Shown: positions 1 through 5,233 of the stretch, piece by piece
How positions within the stretch are numbered: the first letter of the stretch is position 1
Layout of the letters: each line of letters begins with the position of its first letter
Assembly (NCBI GenBank): GCA_012974295.1
Contig: JAAXQM010000228.1
Location: forward strand, 1 to 5,326
From: Dehalococcoidales bacterium
Lineage (GTDB): Bacteria > Chloroflexota > Dehalococcoidia > E44-bin15
Direction: 5' to 3'
Length of the DNA stretch: 5,326 nucleotides
Translations under genes and position numbers: made by a program
The notes under the pieces: model-generated
Told to the model about the DNA's origin: nothing
Seen by the model: the letters and a program-made list of their open reading frames with translations, nothing else
Database searches by the model: none

Positions 1-282
1 ATGGCGAAAAGGCCTGGTCACCTGGAACGTGCCCGCGATTCCCCAGTTGACGATGTCCCAGGCTTTAGCCCCGGTGATATCCATGCCCTTGAATCTCACC
101 CTGCCGGAGTCGGGCTTCAGTATACTGGTTATCAGGCGCAGCAGAGTCGTCTTTCCCGCCCCATTGGGACCGATCAAGCCAACGATCTCATCCCTGCCAA
201 TCTGGAAGCTAACCCCGTTGACTGCAGTCAGACCACCGAAGCGCTTGGTAAGCTGTTCAACCTCGAAAAAGGGAGAGGTCAC
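1..282 (-). CDS. LIV-type ABC transporter ATP-binding protein (LivG-like), N-terminal part
   Basis: This is the first 94 codons of an ATPase subunit that would energise a branched-chain amino acid/amide-type (LIV/HAAT family) importer from the cytoplasmic face of the membrane. The gene leaves the window at base 1. Visible signatures are FGGLTAVNGVSF near residues 15-26 (typical of LivG), the Walker A motif GPNGAGKT at 38-45, PDSG at 57-60, DITG at 68-71 and the Q-loop GTFQVTRPF with Gln87. The Walker B, ABC signature and H-loop lie outside the window. The GTG start at 282 is chosen because AGGAGG sits six bases upstream and the acyl-CoA ligase stop ends one base before it. LivG usually has ARTFQ at the Q-loop, so Gly for Arg is a small deviation. 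The family is clear; the substrate cannot be told, and the ligase next door makes a carboxylic acid as plausible as an amino acid. Confidence 0.9.
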   Translation of the reverse strand, partial: MTSPFFEVEQLTKRFGGLTAVNGVSFQIGRDEIVGLIGPNGAGKTTLLRLITSILKPDSGRVRFKGMDITGAKAWDIVNWGIAGTFQVTRPFRH

Positions 283-283
283 C

Positions 284-1990
284 TTATTCCTCCTCTAGCT
301 CATCTCTCAGTTCCCTATGTGATACCTTTCCCACGTCTGTCTTCGGGAGCTCACCCCTGAATTCAACGATCTTTGGAACCTTATAATGGGCCAGATTCTC
401 CTCGCAATATTTGATTATTTCCTCTTCGGACACTTTCCCTCTTGCGTCGGTTTCGAGTACCACGATCGCTTTGATCAACTGTCCCACGTCGGGATTGGGA
501 ACCCCCAAGACACCAGCCGTCTTGACCTTTGGATGCTGGTGCAAGACCTCCTCAATCTCCCGGGCAAAGACGGAATAGCCCTTGTACTTGATCAAATCCT
601 TCATCCGGTCGTAGAAGTAGAAATAGCCCTCGTCGTCCATCCTGACCAAGTCGCCTGTTCTGAGCCACGTCCTGCCATCCAGCTCCACCAAGCTTTCCCT
701 TGTATCTTCTTCCCTCTTCCAGTAGCCCTTCATTATGTTTGGCCCCTCGATGATTAGTTCACCGACCTCCCCGGGAGGAAGGTACTCGCCTGTTTCATGG
801 TTAACTACCGCTGCACCGATGTTGGGTAGCGGAACCCCAAATGAACCGTCCTTTGGCCTTCCCAAAGGGTTGACATGAGATACAGCGCTACACTCAGTCA
901 AGCCGTAACCCTCAATGATCTTGGCTCCCGTCCTTCTCTCCCAATCTTTCACCGTTGACTCATGAAGTGTATCGGCGCCACTGGTGATCATCTTGAGCCC
1001 CTTCCAATTGAACCTGTCAGTCTTATCGAAGTCCTTGAGGAATTGGTATGCCGTTGGCACACTGTAGAATACCGTTGCTTTGTACTTTTCCATGGCGGAT
1101 AGGATTTCCTCAAGGTCAGGCGTGGTAAACAAAAGCAGCGTCGAACCCAGCATCAGGCCGTTCAACATGACTACCACCTGGCCATATATGTGGTAGAAGG
1201 GCAGCAGTGCAGGAACGACCTCCTTGCCTTCCTCAAATGTGGGCCAAAAAGCCTGGACCTGCATCCCACAGGCAAGCAGATTGTAATGGGTCAGCACAGC
1301 ACCCTTGGGCAGGCCCGTGGTTCCCCCGGTATAGGGGAGAACAGCAACATCCTCCCTTGCATTGATCTCTATTTTTGGAGGATTCGGCGGGTATTTCTTT
1401 AATAGATTTTGGAACTGGTGTAAGCCACAACTTTCAATAAGCTGCGGGCTGGGAATTTCCATCTTGCCATACCTTCCCAGAATACTTTTCCCCGCTAATC
1501 TCTTTGATAGTGGTAAATACTCCCCGATACCGGTCAGAATGACATTCTGGAGTCCGCCTCCTGCCCTTTCAACATTCTCATAAAGGAAATCCTGGCACAC
1601 AATGGACCTGGCCTCACTATCTTCAAGCTGATGCTTTACCTCAATGCTGGTATAAACTGGGCTAATCGGGGTCAGCGTGGCTCCCGCTTTGAGCGCACCA
1701 AAATAGGCGATAATGAATTGAGGACTGTTCAGCAGGTAGAGGGCAACTTTATCTCCCTTCTGGATTCCCAACTCATGGAGGGCTGTCGCAAACCTGTCTA
1801 TATCCTCCTTCAACTTTCCGAAGCTTATCTTATTACCGTAGAAGATCACCGCAGCTCTACTTGAGTATTTATCGGCTACCTCATCAAAGATCTCAGGCAA
1901 AGAGCGCTCCGGAATTTCAACGTTTGCAGGAACTCCTTCAGGATAGAATTTTAGCCACGGTCTTTCATGGTACTTAGCCTTAGCTTCCAT
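284..1990 (-). CDS. AMP-forming acyl-CoA synthetase (fatty/carboxylic acid–CoA ligase)
   Basis: A 568-residue member of the adenylate-forming (ANL) superfamily, which converts a carboxylic acid, ATP and CoA to acyl-CoA, AMP and PPi in the cytoplasm. The full motif series is present: the P-loop YTGGTTGLPKG at about 220-230, YGLTE at 362-366, TGD at 445-447, the hinge region DRMKDLIKYKGY around 461-472, REIEEVL at 477-483 and the C-terminal catalytic lysine in PKTDVGK (Lys555). Length and motifs fit the LcfA/FadD-like long- or medium-chain branch, but the acid cannot be determined; aryl acids remain possible. The ATG at 1990 is preferred because GGAGG lies six bases upstream; a GTG at 2035 would add 15 residues but lacks a ribosome binding site. 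The common (Y/F)PREIE element reads VFAREIE here, with Ala for Pro. The gene is coupled to the LivG-like gene, suggesting uptake and activation of the same compound. Confidence 0.93.
   Translation of the reverse strand: MEAKAKYHERPWLKFYPEGVPANVEIPERSLPEIFDEVADKYSSRAAVIFYGNKISFGKLKEDIDRFATALHELGIQKGDKVALYLLNSPQFIIAYFGALKAGATLTPISPVYTSIEVKHQLEDSEARSIVCQDFLYENVERAGGGLQNVILTGIGEYLPLSKRLAGKSILGRYGKMEIPSPQLIESCGLHQFQNLLKKYPPNPPKIEINAREDVAVLPYTGGTTGLPKGAVLTHYNLLACGMQVQAFWPTFEEGKEVVPALLPFYHIYGQVVVMLNGLMLGSTLLLFTTPDLEEILSAMEKYKATVFYSVPTAYQFLKDFDKTDRFNWKGLKMITSGADTLHESTVKDWERRTGAKIIEGYGLTECSAVSHVNPLGRPKDGSFGVPLPNIGAAVVNHETGEYLPPGEVGELIIEGPNIMKGYWKREEDTRESLVELDGRTWLRTGDLVRMDDEGYFYFYDRMKDLIKYKGYSVFAREIEEVLHQHPKVKTAGVLGVPNPDVGQLIKAIVVLETDARGKVSEEEIIKYCEENLAHYKVPKIVEFRGELPKTDVGKVSHRELRDELEEE
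289..295 (-). promoter_or_regulatory. Ribosome binding site of the LivG-like gene, inside the upstream gene
   Basis: On the minus strand GAGGAGG is followed by six bases and then GTG. The motif encodes the terminal Glu residues of the acyl-CoA ligase, whose TAA stop (286-284) falls between the motif and the start codon. This arrangement decides the GTG start and indicates translational coupling of the two genes. Confidence 0.8.
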
Positions 1991-1996
1991 ATACTG

Positions 1997-2001
1997 CCTC
2001 C
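1997..2001 (-). promoter_or_regulatory. Ribosome binding site setting the acyl-CoA synthetase start
   Basis: The minus strand reads GGAGG, six bases, then ATG (1990). No comparable motif precedes the in-frame GTG at 2035, so this site supports the shorter protein. Confidence 0.7.
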
Positions 2002-2192
2002 ATCCCAGTTCACTTATTAGCCCACCGGGCAGCACTGTAGTAGAAGAAATCCTACCACCAGGTTATCCTTGGCAGCAGGCAAGAGGAATGACAATACCGC
2101 TGTATTTTTTCCGGCTGCAGCATCATAAAGCGACACAGCACCGGAACACTGTAACCTCCTAGCCACGTAATCTTTTCCGACATTGTGCAGGT

Positions 2193-2221
2193 ATTGTACA
2201 ACTGCTTGGGGACTAAAGCAA
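2193..2221 (-). promoter_or_regulatory. Candidate promoter for the acyl-CoA synthetase/LivG-like operon
   Basis: On the minus strand TTGCTT (2221-2216), a 17-base spacer and TACAAT (2198-2193) resemble a sigma-70 promoter. The -10 matches five of six consensus bases, but the -35 only three. Transcription would begin near 2186 and leave a leader of about 195 nt before the ATG at 1990. The -10 overlaps the palindrome TTGTACAA (2194-2201), a possible operator, although eight-base palindromes arise easily by chance. Confidence 0.3.
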
Positions 2222-2282
2222 TTCCCTGATAAAAACCCTGTACCAGACATATGGGAGCAGAAGGCCAGCGATGCCATGAGGG

Positions 2283-2323
2283 AGCCAGGCGAACGAAATG
2301 CATATAATCGGAGTTCCCTGGCT
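2283..2323. repeat. Interrupted palindrome / hairpin in the intergenic region
   Basis: AGCCAGG (2283-2289), one unpaired C, and GAAC (2291-2294) pair with GTTC (2313-2316) and CCTGGCT (2317-2323). This gives 11 base pairs with a single bulge and an 18-base loop. The loop contains ATGCAT and TATAAT (2303-2308). No T-run follows on either strand, so it does not look like an intrinsic terminator. It could be an operator, an RNA structure or a remnant of a mobile element end; which one is not decidable here. Confidence 0.5.
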
Positions 2324-2362
2324 AAATTAACCGATATTTGGAGATTGCTGGAATAGTCTTAA

Positions 2363-2440
2363 TCAACCCCCTGTATCCCCCAAACGTGGGGGGCTTCTAT
2401 AGCTGGGAGGCCCCTACAGAATCGGAGCACCTCTTTCTCA
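2363..2440 (-). repeat. Dispersed intergenic repeat, copy 1 (inverted, degenerate)
   Basis: Read on the plus strand, this stretch follows the reverse complement of the copies at 4391 and 5234. It begins TCAACCCCCT, continues with TATCCCCCAA, a G-run and CTGGGAGG, and ends with GCACCTCTTT…TCA, which matches the reversed start of copy 3. About 18 bases corresponding to the first hairpin are missing, and the remaining stems carry mismatches. It is best read as an older, decayed copy in the opposite orientation, lying between the two divergent blocks. Confidence 0.75.
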
Positions 2441-2572
2441 TCAATATCTTAGAAGCTGGCTATCAAACGCCACAAAGCCCACCTACTCCCGTCAGGCTTA
2501 GCGCTGCACGGCACTCTCTTCAACTGTATGGTGATAATATCAACCGAACCAGGCAATGAACCTGAAATAGAC

Positions 2573-2602
2573 TTGACATTTTTAACTGAAGCCTTTTATA
2601 CT
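2573..2602 (+). promoter_or_regulatory. Sigma-70-type promoter of pyrG
   Basis: A perfect -35 TTGACA (2573-2578), an 18-base spacer and TATACT (2597-2602; five of six consensus bases) form the best promoter in the window. It points at pyrG, with transcription expected to start near 2609, about 118 bases before the start codon. The flanking sequence is A/T-rich, as expected for a strong housekeeping promoter. Confidence 0.75.
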
Positions 2603-2608
2603 ATATAA

Positions 2609-2727
2609 GTCGAGGAGAGACCTAGCGTCCTCTGAAGATTTACTACCTCTATGTAGCTTGTATACCACGAGTAGGAAAGCTTTCAATCATTAATCCCATT
2701 ATTCTTTCCATTTGAGGAACCAATAGG
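2609..2727 (+). promoter_or_regulatory. pyrG 5' leader with ribosome binding site
   Basis: The predicted untranslated leader is about 118 nt long. It contains short inverted repeats: GAGGA (2612-2616) with TCCTC (2628-2632), and GGAAAG (2674-2679) with CTTTCC (2704-2709), the latter ending five bases before the ribosome binding site GAGGA (2714-2718). The ATG follows nine bases after that site. The structures are weak, and there is no obvious terminator hairpin with a T-run, so attenuation is not shown. Confidence 0.45.
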
Positions 2728-4356
2728 ATGGCGAAGTATATCTTTGTGACCGGCGGTGTGGTTAGTTCAGTAGGAAAAGGAATTACCGTCGCTTCTATAG
2801 GAAGAATTCTGAAGAGCCGTAACATCTCGGTTTCTGTTCAGAAGCTGGATCCCTACATCAATGTCGATCCTGGGACAATGTCTCCGTATCAGCATGGCGA
2901 GGTCTTCGTTACTGAAGATGGTGAAGAAACCGACCTCGACCTGGGTCACTATGAACGCTTCATCGATACCAACGTTACCGCTTCCTCCAGCGTAACCCAG
3001 GGGCAGATCTATAGCTCGATAATCTCCCAGGAGAGGCGTGGCGATTTTCTTGGCGGAACTATTCAGGTGGTACCACATGTTACCAATGAGATAAAGCGAC
3101 GTATCAACCAGGTGGCCACAGAGAGTGAGGCCAGCGTTGTCATTGTCGAGGTAGGGGGCACGGTGGGCGACATCGAGGGACTCCCCTTCCTTGAGGCCAT
3201 TCGCCAGATGAAGAGCGACGTAGGCCGGGAGAATATCCTTTACGTTCATGTTACCCTTCTTCCCTTCCTCGCCTCATCTGGAGAGCTTAAGACCAAGCCC
3301 ACCCAGCACAGCGTTAACGAGCTCAGGCGAATCGGTATCCAGCCAGATATTATTGTATGCCGCAGCGATGAGCCAATCTCCAACGATATAAGAGCCAAGA
3401 TCGCCCTTTTCTGCGACGTCGATCCACAGGCCGTTTTACCACTGATCACCCTGCCTGTAATTTACGAGACACCTCTGGTTCTTGAGGAGGCAGGGTTGGG
3501 GCGACTCATTGTGAATATGCTTGACCTGCCCAATACGAGCGTCGACTTCAGCGAGTGGCGACAGCTGGTAACACAGATGAAGGAGCCCAAGGAACCGGTC
3601 TCCATCGCCATAGTTGGCAAATACGTGGAACTGCATGACGCCTACATCTCGGTTAAGGAGGCGCTGGGCCACGCCGCGGTCTACCATAACCGAGATTTGG
3701 ATGTTCAATGGATTCACTCGGAGGATCTGGAAAGGGACGGCGATAGCCTGCTCCGCTCTGTTCAAGGGATCGTGGTCCCCGGTGGCTTTGGAGAAAGAGG
3801 CATTGAGGGGAAGGTGACCGCGGCCAAGTATGCCCGCGAGCATAGAATCCCTTACCTGGGGTTATGTCTTGGGATGCATACTATGATGATTGAGTTTACC
3901 CGCCATATACTAGGCTCCCCTAAGCCCAATTCTACGGAGTTTGACCCGGAGTCCTCTTACCCTGTGATCGACCTGCTTCCGGGCCAGCGCGAGGCGTCGG
4001 GCAAGGGCGGAACAATGCGATTAGGCATCTATCCATGCCATCTGGTAGCGGGGACGAAGGCCGCATCAGCCTACGAAGAGCAGGTGGTCCATGAGCGCCA
4101 TCGCCACCGTTTTGAATTCAATAACGAGTACCGGCAGACATTGGAAGAAGCTGGCATGATTTTCAGCGGTCTCTCGCCGGATGGAGAGCTGGTAGAGATA
4201 GGTGAGCTTCAGGATCACCCCTTCATGCTTGGGTGTCAGTTTCATCCCGAATTCCTATCCCGTCCCAACCGTGCTCATCCCCTGTTCCGCGATTTCGTCG
4301 GGGTAGCGAAAGGGGTGCTCCGCGAGGGTACCCAACCCACGTTGCCCCTGGTATAG
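2728..4356 (+). CDS. pyrG: CTP synthase (glutamine-hydrolysing)
   Basis: A complete 542-residue cytoplasmic enzyme that aminates UTP to CTP using ATP and ammonia from glutamine; length is normal for the family. The synthetase domain (about 1-266) has the P-loop GGVVSSVGKG (9-18), TDLDLGHYERF (68-78) with the Mg/ATP-binding Asp, EVGGTVGDIE (141-150) and the nucleotide-binding KTKPTQHS (188-195). The class I glutaminase domain (about 290-530) has the lid GGFGERG (352-358), nucleophile Cys380 in GLCLGM, and the His506/Glu508 pair in FHPEF. Residue 384, directly after CLGM, is His where the family normally has Gln; all other catalytic residues are intact. The ATG follows GAGGA at a nine-base spacing, and a strong promoter lies upstream. 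A repeat with three hairpins begins 34 bases after the stop, before tal. Confidence 0.98.
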   Translation: MAKYIFVTGGVVSSVGKGITVASIGRILKSRNISVSVQKLDPYINVDPGTMSPYQHGEVFVTEDGEETDLDLGHYERFIDTNVTASSSVTQGQIYSSIISQERRGDFLGGTIQVVPHVTNEIKRRINQVATESEASVVIVEVGGTVGDIEGLPFLEAIRQMKSDVGRENILYVHVTLLPFLASSGELKTKPTQHSVNELRRIGIQPDIIVCRSDEPISNDIRAKIALFCDVDPQAVLPLITLPVIYETPLVLEEAGLGRLIVNMLDLPNTSVDFSEWRQLVTQMKEPKEPVSIAIVGKYVELHDAYISVKEALGHAAVYHNRDLDVQWIHSEDLERDGDSLLRSVQGIVVPGGFGERGIEGKVTAAKYAREHRIPYLGLCLGMHTMMIEFTRHILGSPKPNSTEFDPESSYPVIDLLPGQREASGKGGTMRLGIYPCHLVAGTKAASAYEEQVVHERHRHRFEFNNEYRQTLEEAGMIFSGLSPDGELVEIGELQDHPFMLGCQFHPEFLSRPNRAHPLFRDFVGVAKGVLREGTQPTLPLV

Positions 4357-4390
4357 TTTCCCCTCCCCGGTAGTAGAAGACTATAGGATA

Positions 4391-4487
4391 CCGCTAAAAA
4401 AGAAGTGCAGGATACTTCCTGCCGGGGGTCTGGGGGTGTCCCCCAGGTATAAAAAATCCCCCAATCTTGGGGGATATAGGGGGTTGA
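4391..4487 (+). repeat. Dispersed intergenic repeat, copy 2 (three-hairpin element)
   Basis: This copy, between pyrG and tal, is nearly identical to the one after tal: over about 94 bases I count six substitutions and one single-base gap. It folds into three perfect hairpins in a row. H1 is GCAGGA/TCCTGC (4407-4412 and 4417-4422), H2 is CTGGGGG/CCCCCAG (4430-4436 and 4440-4446), and H3 is ATCCCCCAA/TTGGGGGAT (4456-4464 and 4467-4475). Four G5 runs lie on the plus strand (starting at 4424, 4432, 4469 and 4479). The shared sequence with copy 3 can be followed to GGGGGT at 4484, where the window cuts copy 3; copy 1 extends the match to TTGA. No gene lies within it, so it is a non-coding, MITE- or REP-like element. 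Confidence 0.9.
4451..4475 (-). terminator. Intrinsic-terminator-like hairpin on the minus strand, in repeat copy 2
   Basis: Read on the minus strand, the nine-base-pair G5/C5 stem (4475-4456, two-base apparent loop) is followed at once by a run of T residues (4455-4451). That is the layout of a rho-independent terminator, but it faces against pyrG and tal. It would stop antisense transcription entering pyrG from downstream. On the plus strand no T-run follows, so it should be a weak terminator for pyrG itself. Confidence 0.4.
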
Positions 4488-4517
4488 CTCAGACCTTTTC
4501 AGCATTCTCTATAGGAA

Positions 4518-4524
4518 GAGGTGG
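4518..4524 (+). promoter_or_regulatory. Ribosome binding site of tal
   Basis: GAGGTGG is followed by eight bases and the ATG at 4533. It supports this start, which also gives the canonical RIFLDTAN N-terminus of small transaldolases. Confidence 0.7.
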
Positions 4525-4532
4525 TTATATAG

Positions 4533-5183
4533 ATGCGTATTTTTCTTGATACAGCAAACATAGAGCATATCCGCCATGCTGCCGGGCTGGGAGTCATTAG
4601 TGGTGTGACCACAAATCCAACACTGGTAGCCAGGGAAGGAGCCGGTGACCTTAAGGCCGCCATCCTCGAGATATGTTCCATGGTTCACGGCCCAATATCT
4701 GTGGAGGCGCTCAGTCCGGATGCTGATGGAATAAAACAGGAAGCACGAGAGCTTGCCTCATGGCATAAGAATGTCGTGGTCAAAATACCGATATCGGAGG
4801 CGGGGCTGGAAGCAATAAGTGTGCTATCCAGGGAGAACATCAAGACCAACCTTACCCTTTGCTTCTCAGCAAACCAGGCACTTCTCGGCGCCCTTGCGGG
4901 GGCCACTTACGTCAGCCCCTTTGTAGGGCGGCTCGATGACATCGGCCATCACGGGATGGGTGTGGTTGCCGATACGGTGGGAATCTACAACTATTATAAA
5001 CTCCCCACACAGGTGATTGCCGCCAGCCTCCGTCATCCCCTTCACACAATTGAGGCGGCCAAGGCAGGGGCTCACATTGCTACCATACCTTACAGCATGC
5101 TGATGCAGATGATACGTCATCCACTCACCGATATCGGCATCGCCCGCTTTGCGGAAGACTGGAAGAAGGTAGCCAAGCAATAA
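4533..5183 (+). CDS. tal: Transaldolase, small TalC/MipB-type
   Basis: A complete 216-residue cytoplasmic class I aldolase of the small transaldolase/fructose-6-phosphate aldolase family, in the non-oxidative pentose phosphate pathway. It moves a dihydroxyacetone unit from fructose 6-phosphate to erythrose 4-phosphate. The TIM-barrel motifs are LDTAN (5-9, Asp6), GVTTNPTL (24-31), the Schiff-base lysine Lys84 in VVVKIPIS, NLTLCFSANQALL (106-118, Thr108) and YVSPFVGRLDDIG (126-138). Two positions distinguish transaldolase from the aldolase FsaA: Glu58 in SVEA, where FsaA has Gln59, and Phe130, where FsaA has Tyr131. Both point to true transaldolase activity (residue alignment made by eye). It lies 176 bp after pyrG in the same direction; with no good promoter in the gap, read-through from pyrG is possible. 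Repeat elements flank it on both sides. Confidence 0.95.
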   Translation: MRIFLDTANIEHIRHAAGLGVISGVTTNPTLVAREGAGDLKAAILEICSMVHGPISVEALSPDADGIKQEARELASWHKNVVVKIPISEAGLEAISVLSRENIKTNLTLCFSANQALLGALAGATYVSPFVGRLDDIGHHGMGVVADTVGIYNYYKLPTQVIAASLRHPLHTIEAAKAGAHIATIPYSMLMQMIRHPLTDIGIARFAEDWKKVAKQ

Positions 5184-5195
5184 GGTTGCCTCGTT

Positions 5196-5214
5196 CTGCT
5201 GATAATAACAGCAG
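5196..5214 (+). terminator. Small hairpin after tal, weak terminator candidate
   Basis: CTGCTG (5196-5201) and CAGCAG (5209-5214) form a six-base-pair stem around the loop ATAATAA, starting 13 bases after the tal stop. The following sequence is only moderately T-rich and has no clean T-run. It may mark the 3' end of the tal transcript, but the evidence is thin. Confidence 0.3.
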
Positions 5215-5233
5215 TGCATTTATTATTAAGAGA

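Larger units (their letters stand above)
1991..2727. other. Intergenic region between divergent blocks (about 740 bp)
   Basis: The stretch separates the minus-strand ligase/LivG pair from plus-strand pyrG. I find no convincing protein gene: the open frames here lack family motifs, and some overlap a repeat copy. No tRNA or rRNA was recognised. Supported contents are the two candidate promoters, an interrupted palindrome at 2283-2323, a decayed repeat copy at 2363-2440 and the pyrG leader. The stretch 2441-2570 holds nothing I can identify. Confidence 0.6.

Noticed and set aside
1..360. Open frame of 119 codons on the plus strand
   Set aside because: It is antisense to the LivG-like gene and the ligase 3' end, which have clear family motifs; the plus frame shows none.
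1991..2035. Longer acyl-CoA synthetase starting at GTG 2035
   Set aside because: No ribosome binding site precedes it, whereas ATG 1990 has GGAGG at six bases; the extra 15 residues match nothing I know in the family.
2017..2277. 86-codon open frame on the minus strand upstream of the ligase
   Set aside because: No ribosome binding site, no recognisable motif, and it would overlap only the unlikely extended ligase start. A small hypothetical protein cannot be fully excluded.
2338..2559. 73-codon open frame on the plus strand
   Set aside because: It runs through the decayed repeat copy and has neither a ribosome binding site nor a protein-like pattern.
2606..2625. PyrR binding site in the pyrG leader (GAGAGACCT-like sequence)
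   Set aside because: It resembles the GAGAGGYU core only loosely, lacks the GG, and is not followed by a terminator/antiterminator pair.
4275..4505. 76-codon minus-strand frame over the pyrG end and repeat copy 2
   Set aside because: It is antisense to pyrG and partly made of repeat sequence, with no motif.
4484..4513. Promoter for tal using TTGACT at the end of repeat copy 2 as -35
   Set aside because: The best -10 at proper spacing is TCTATA (three of six), and the transcript would start within the tal ribosome binding site, leaving it unusable.
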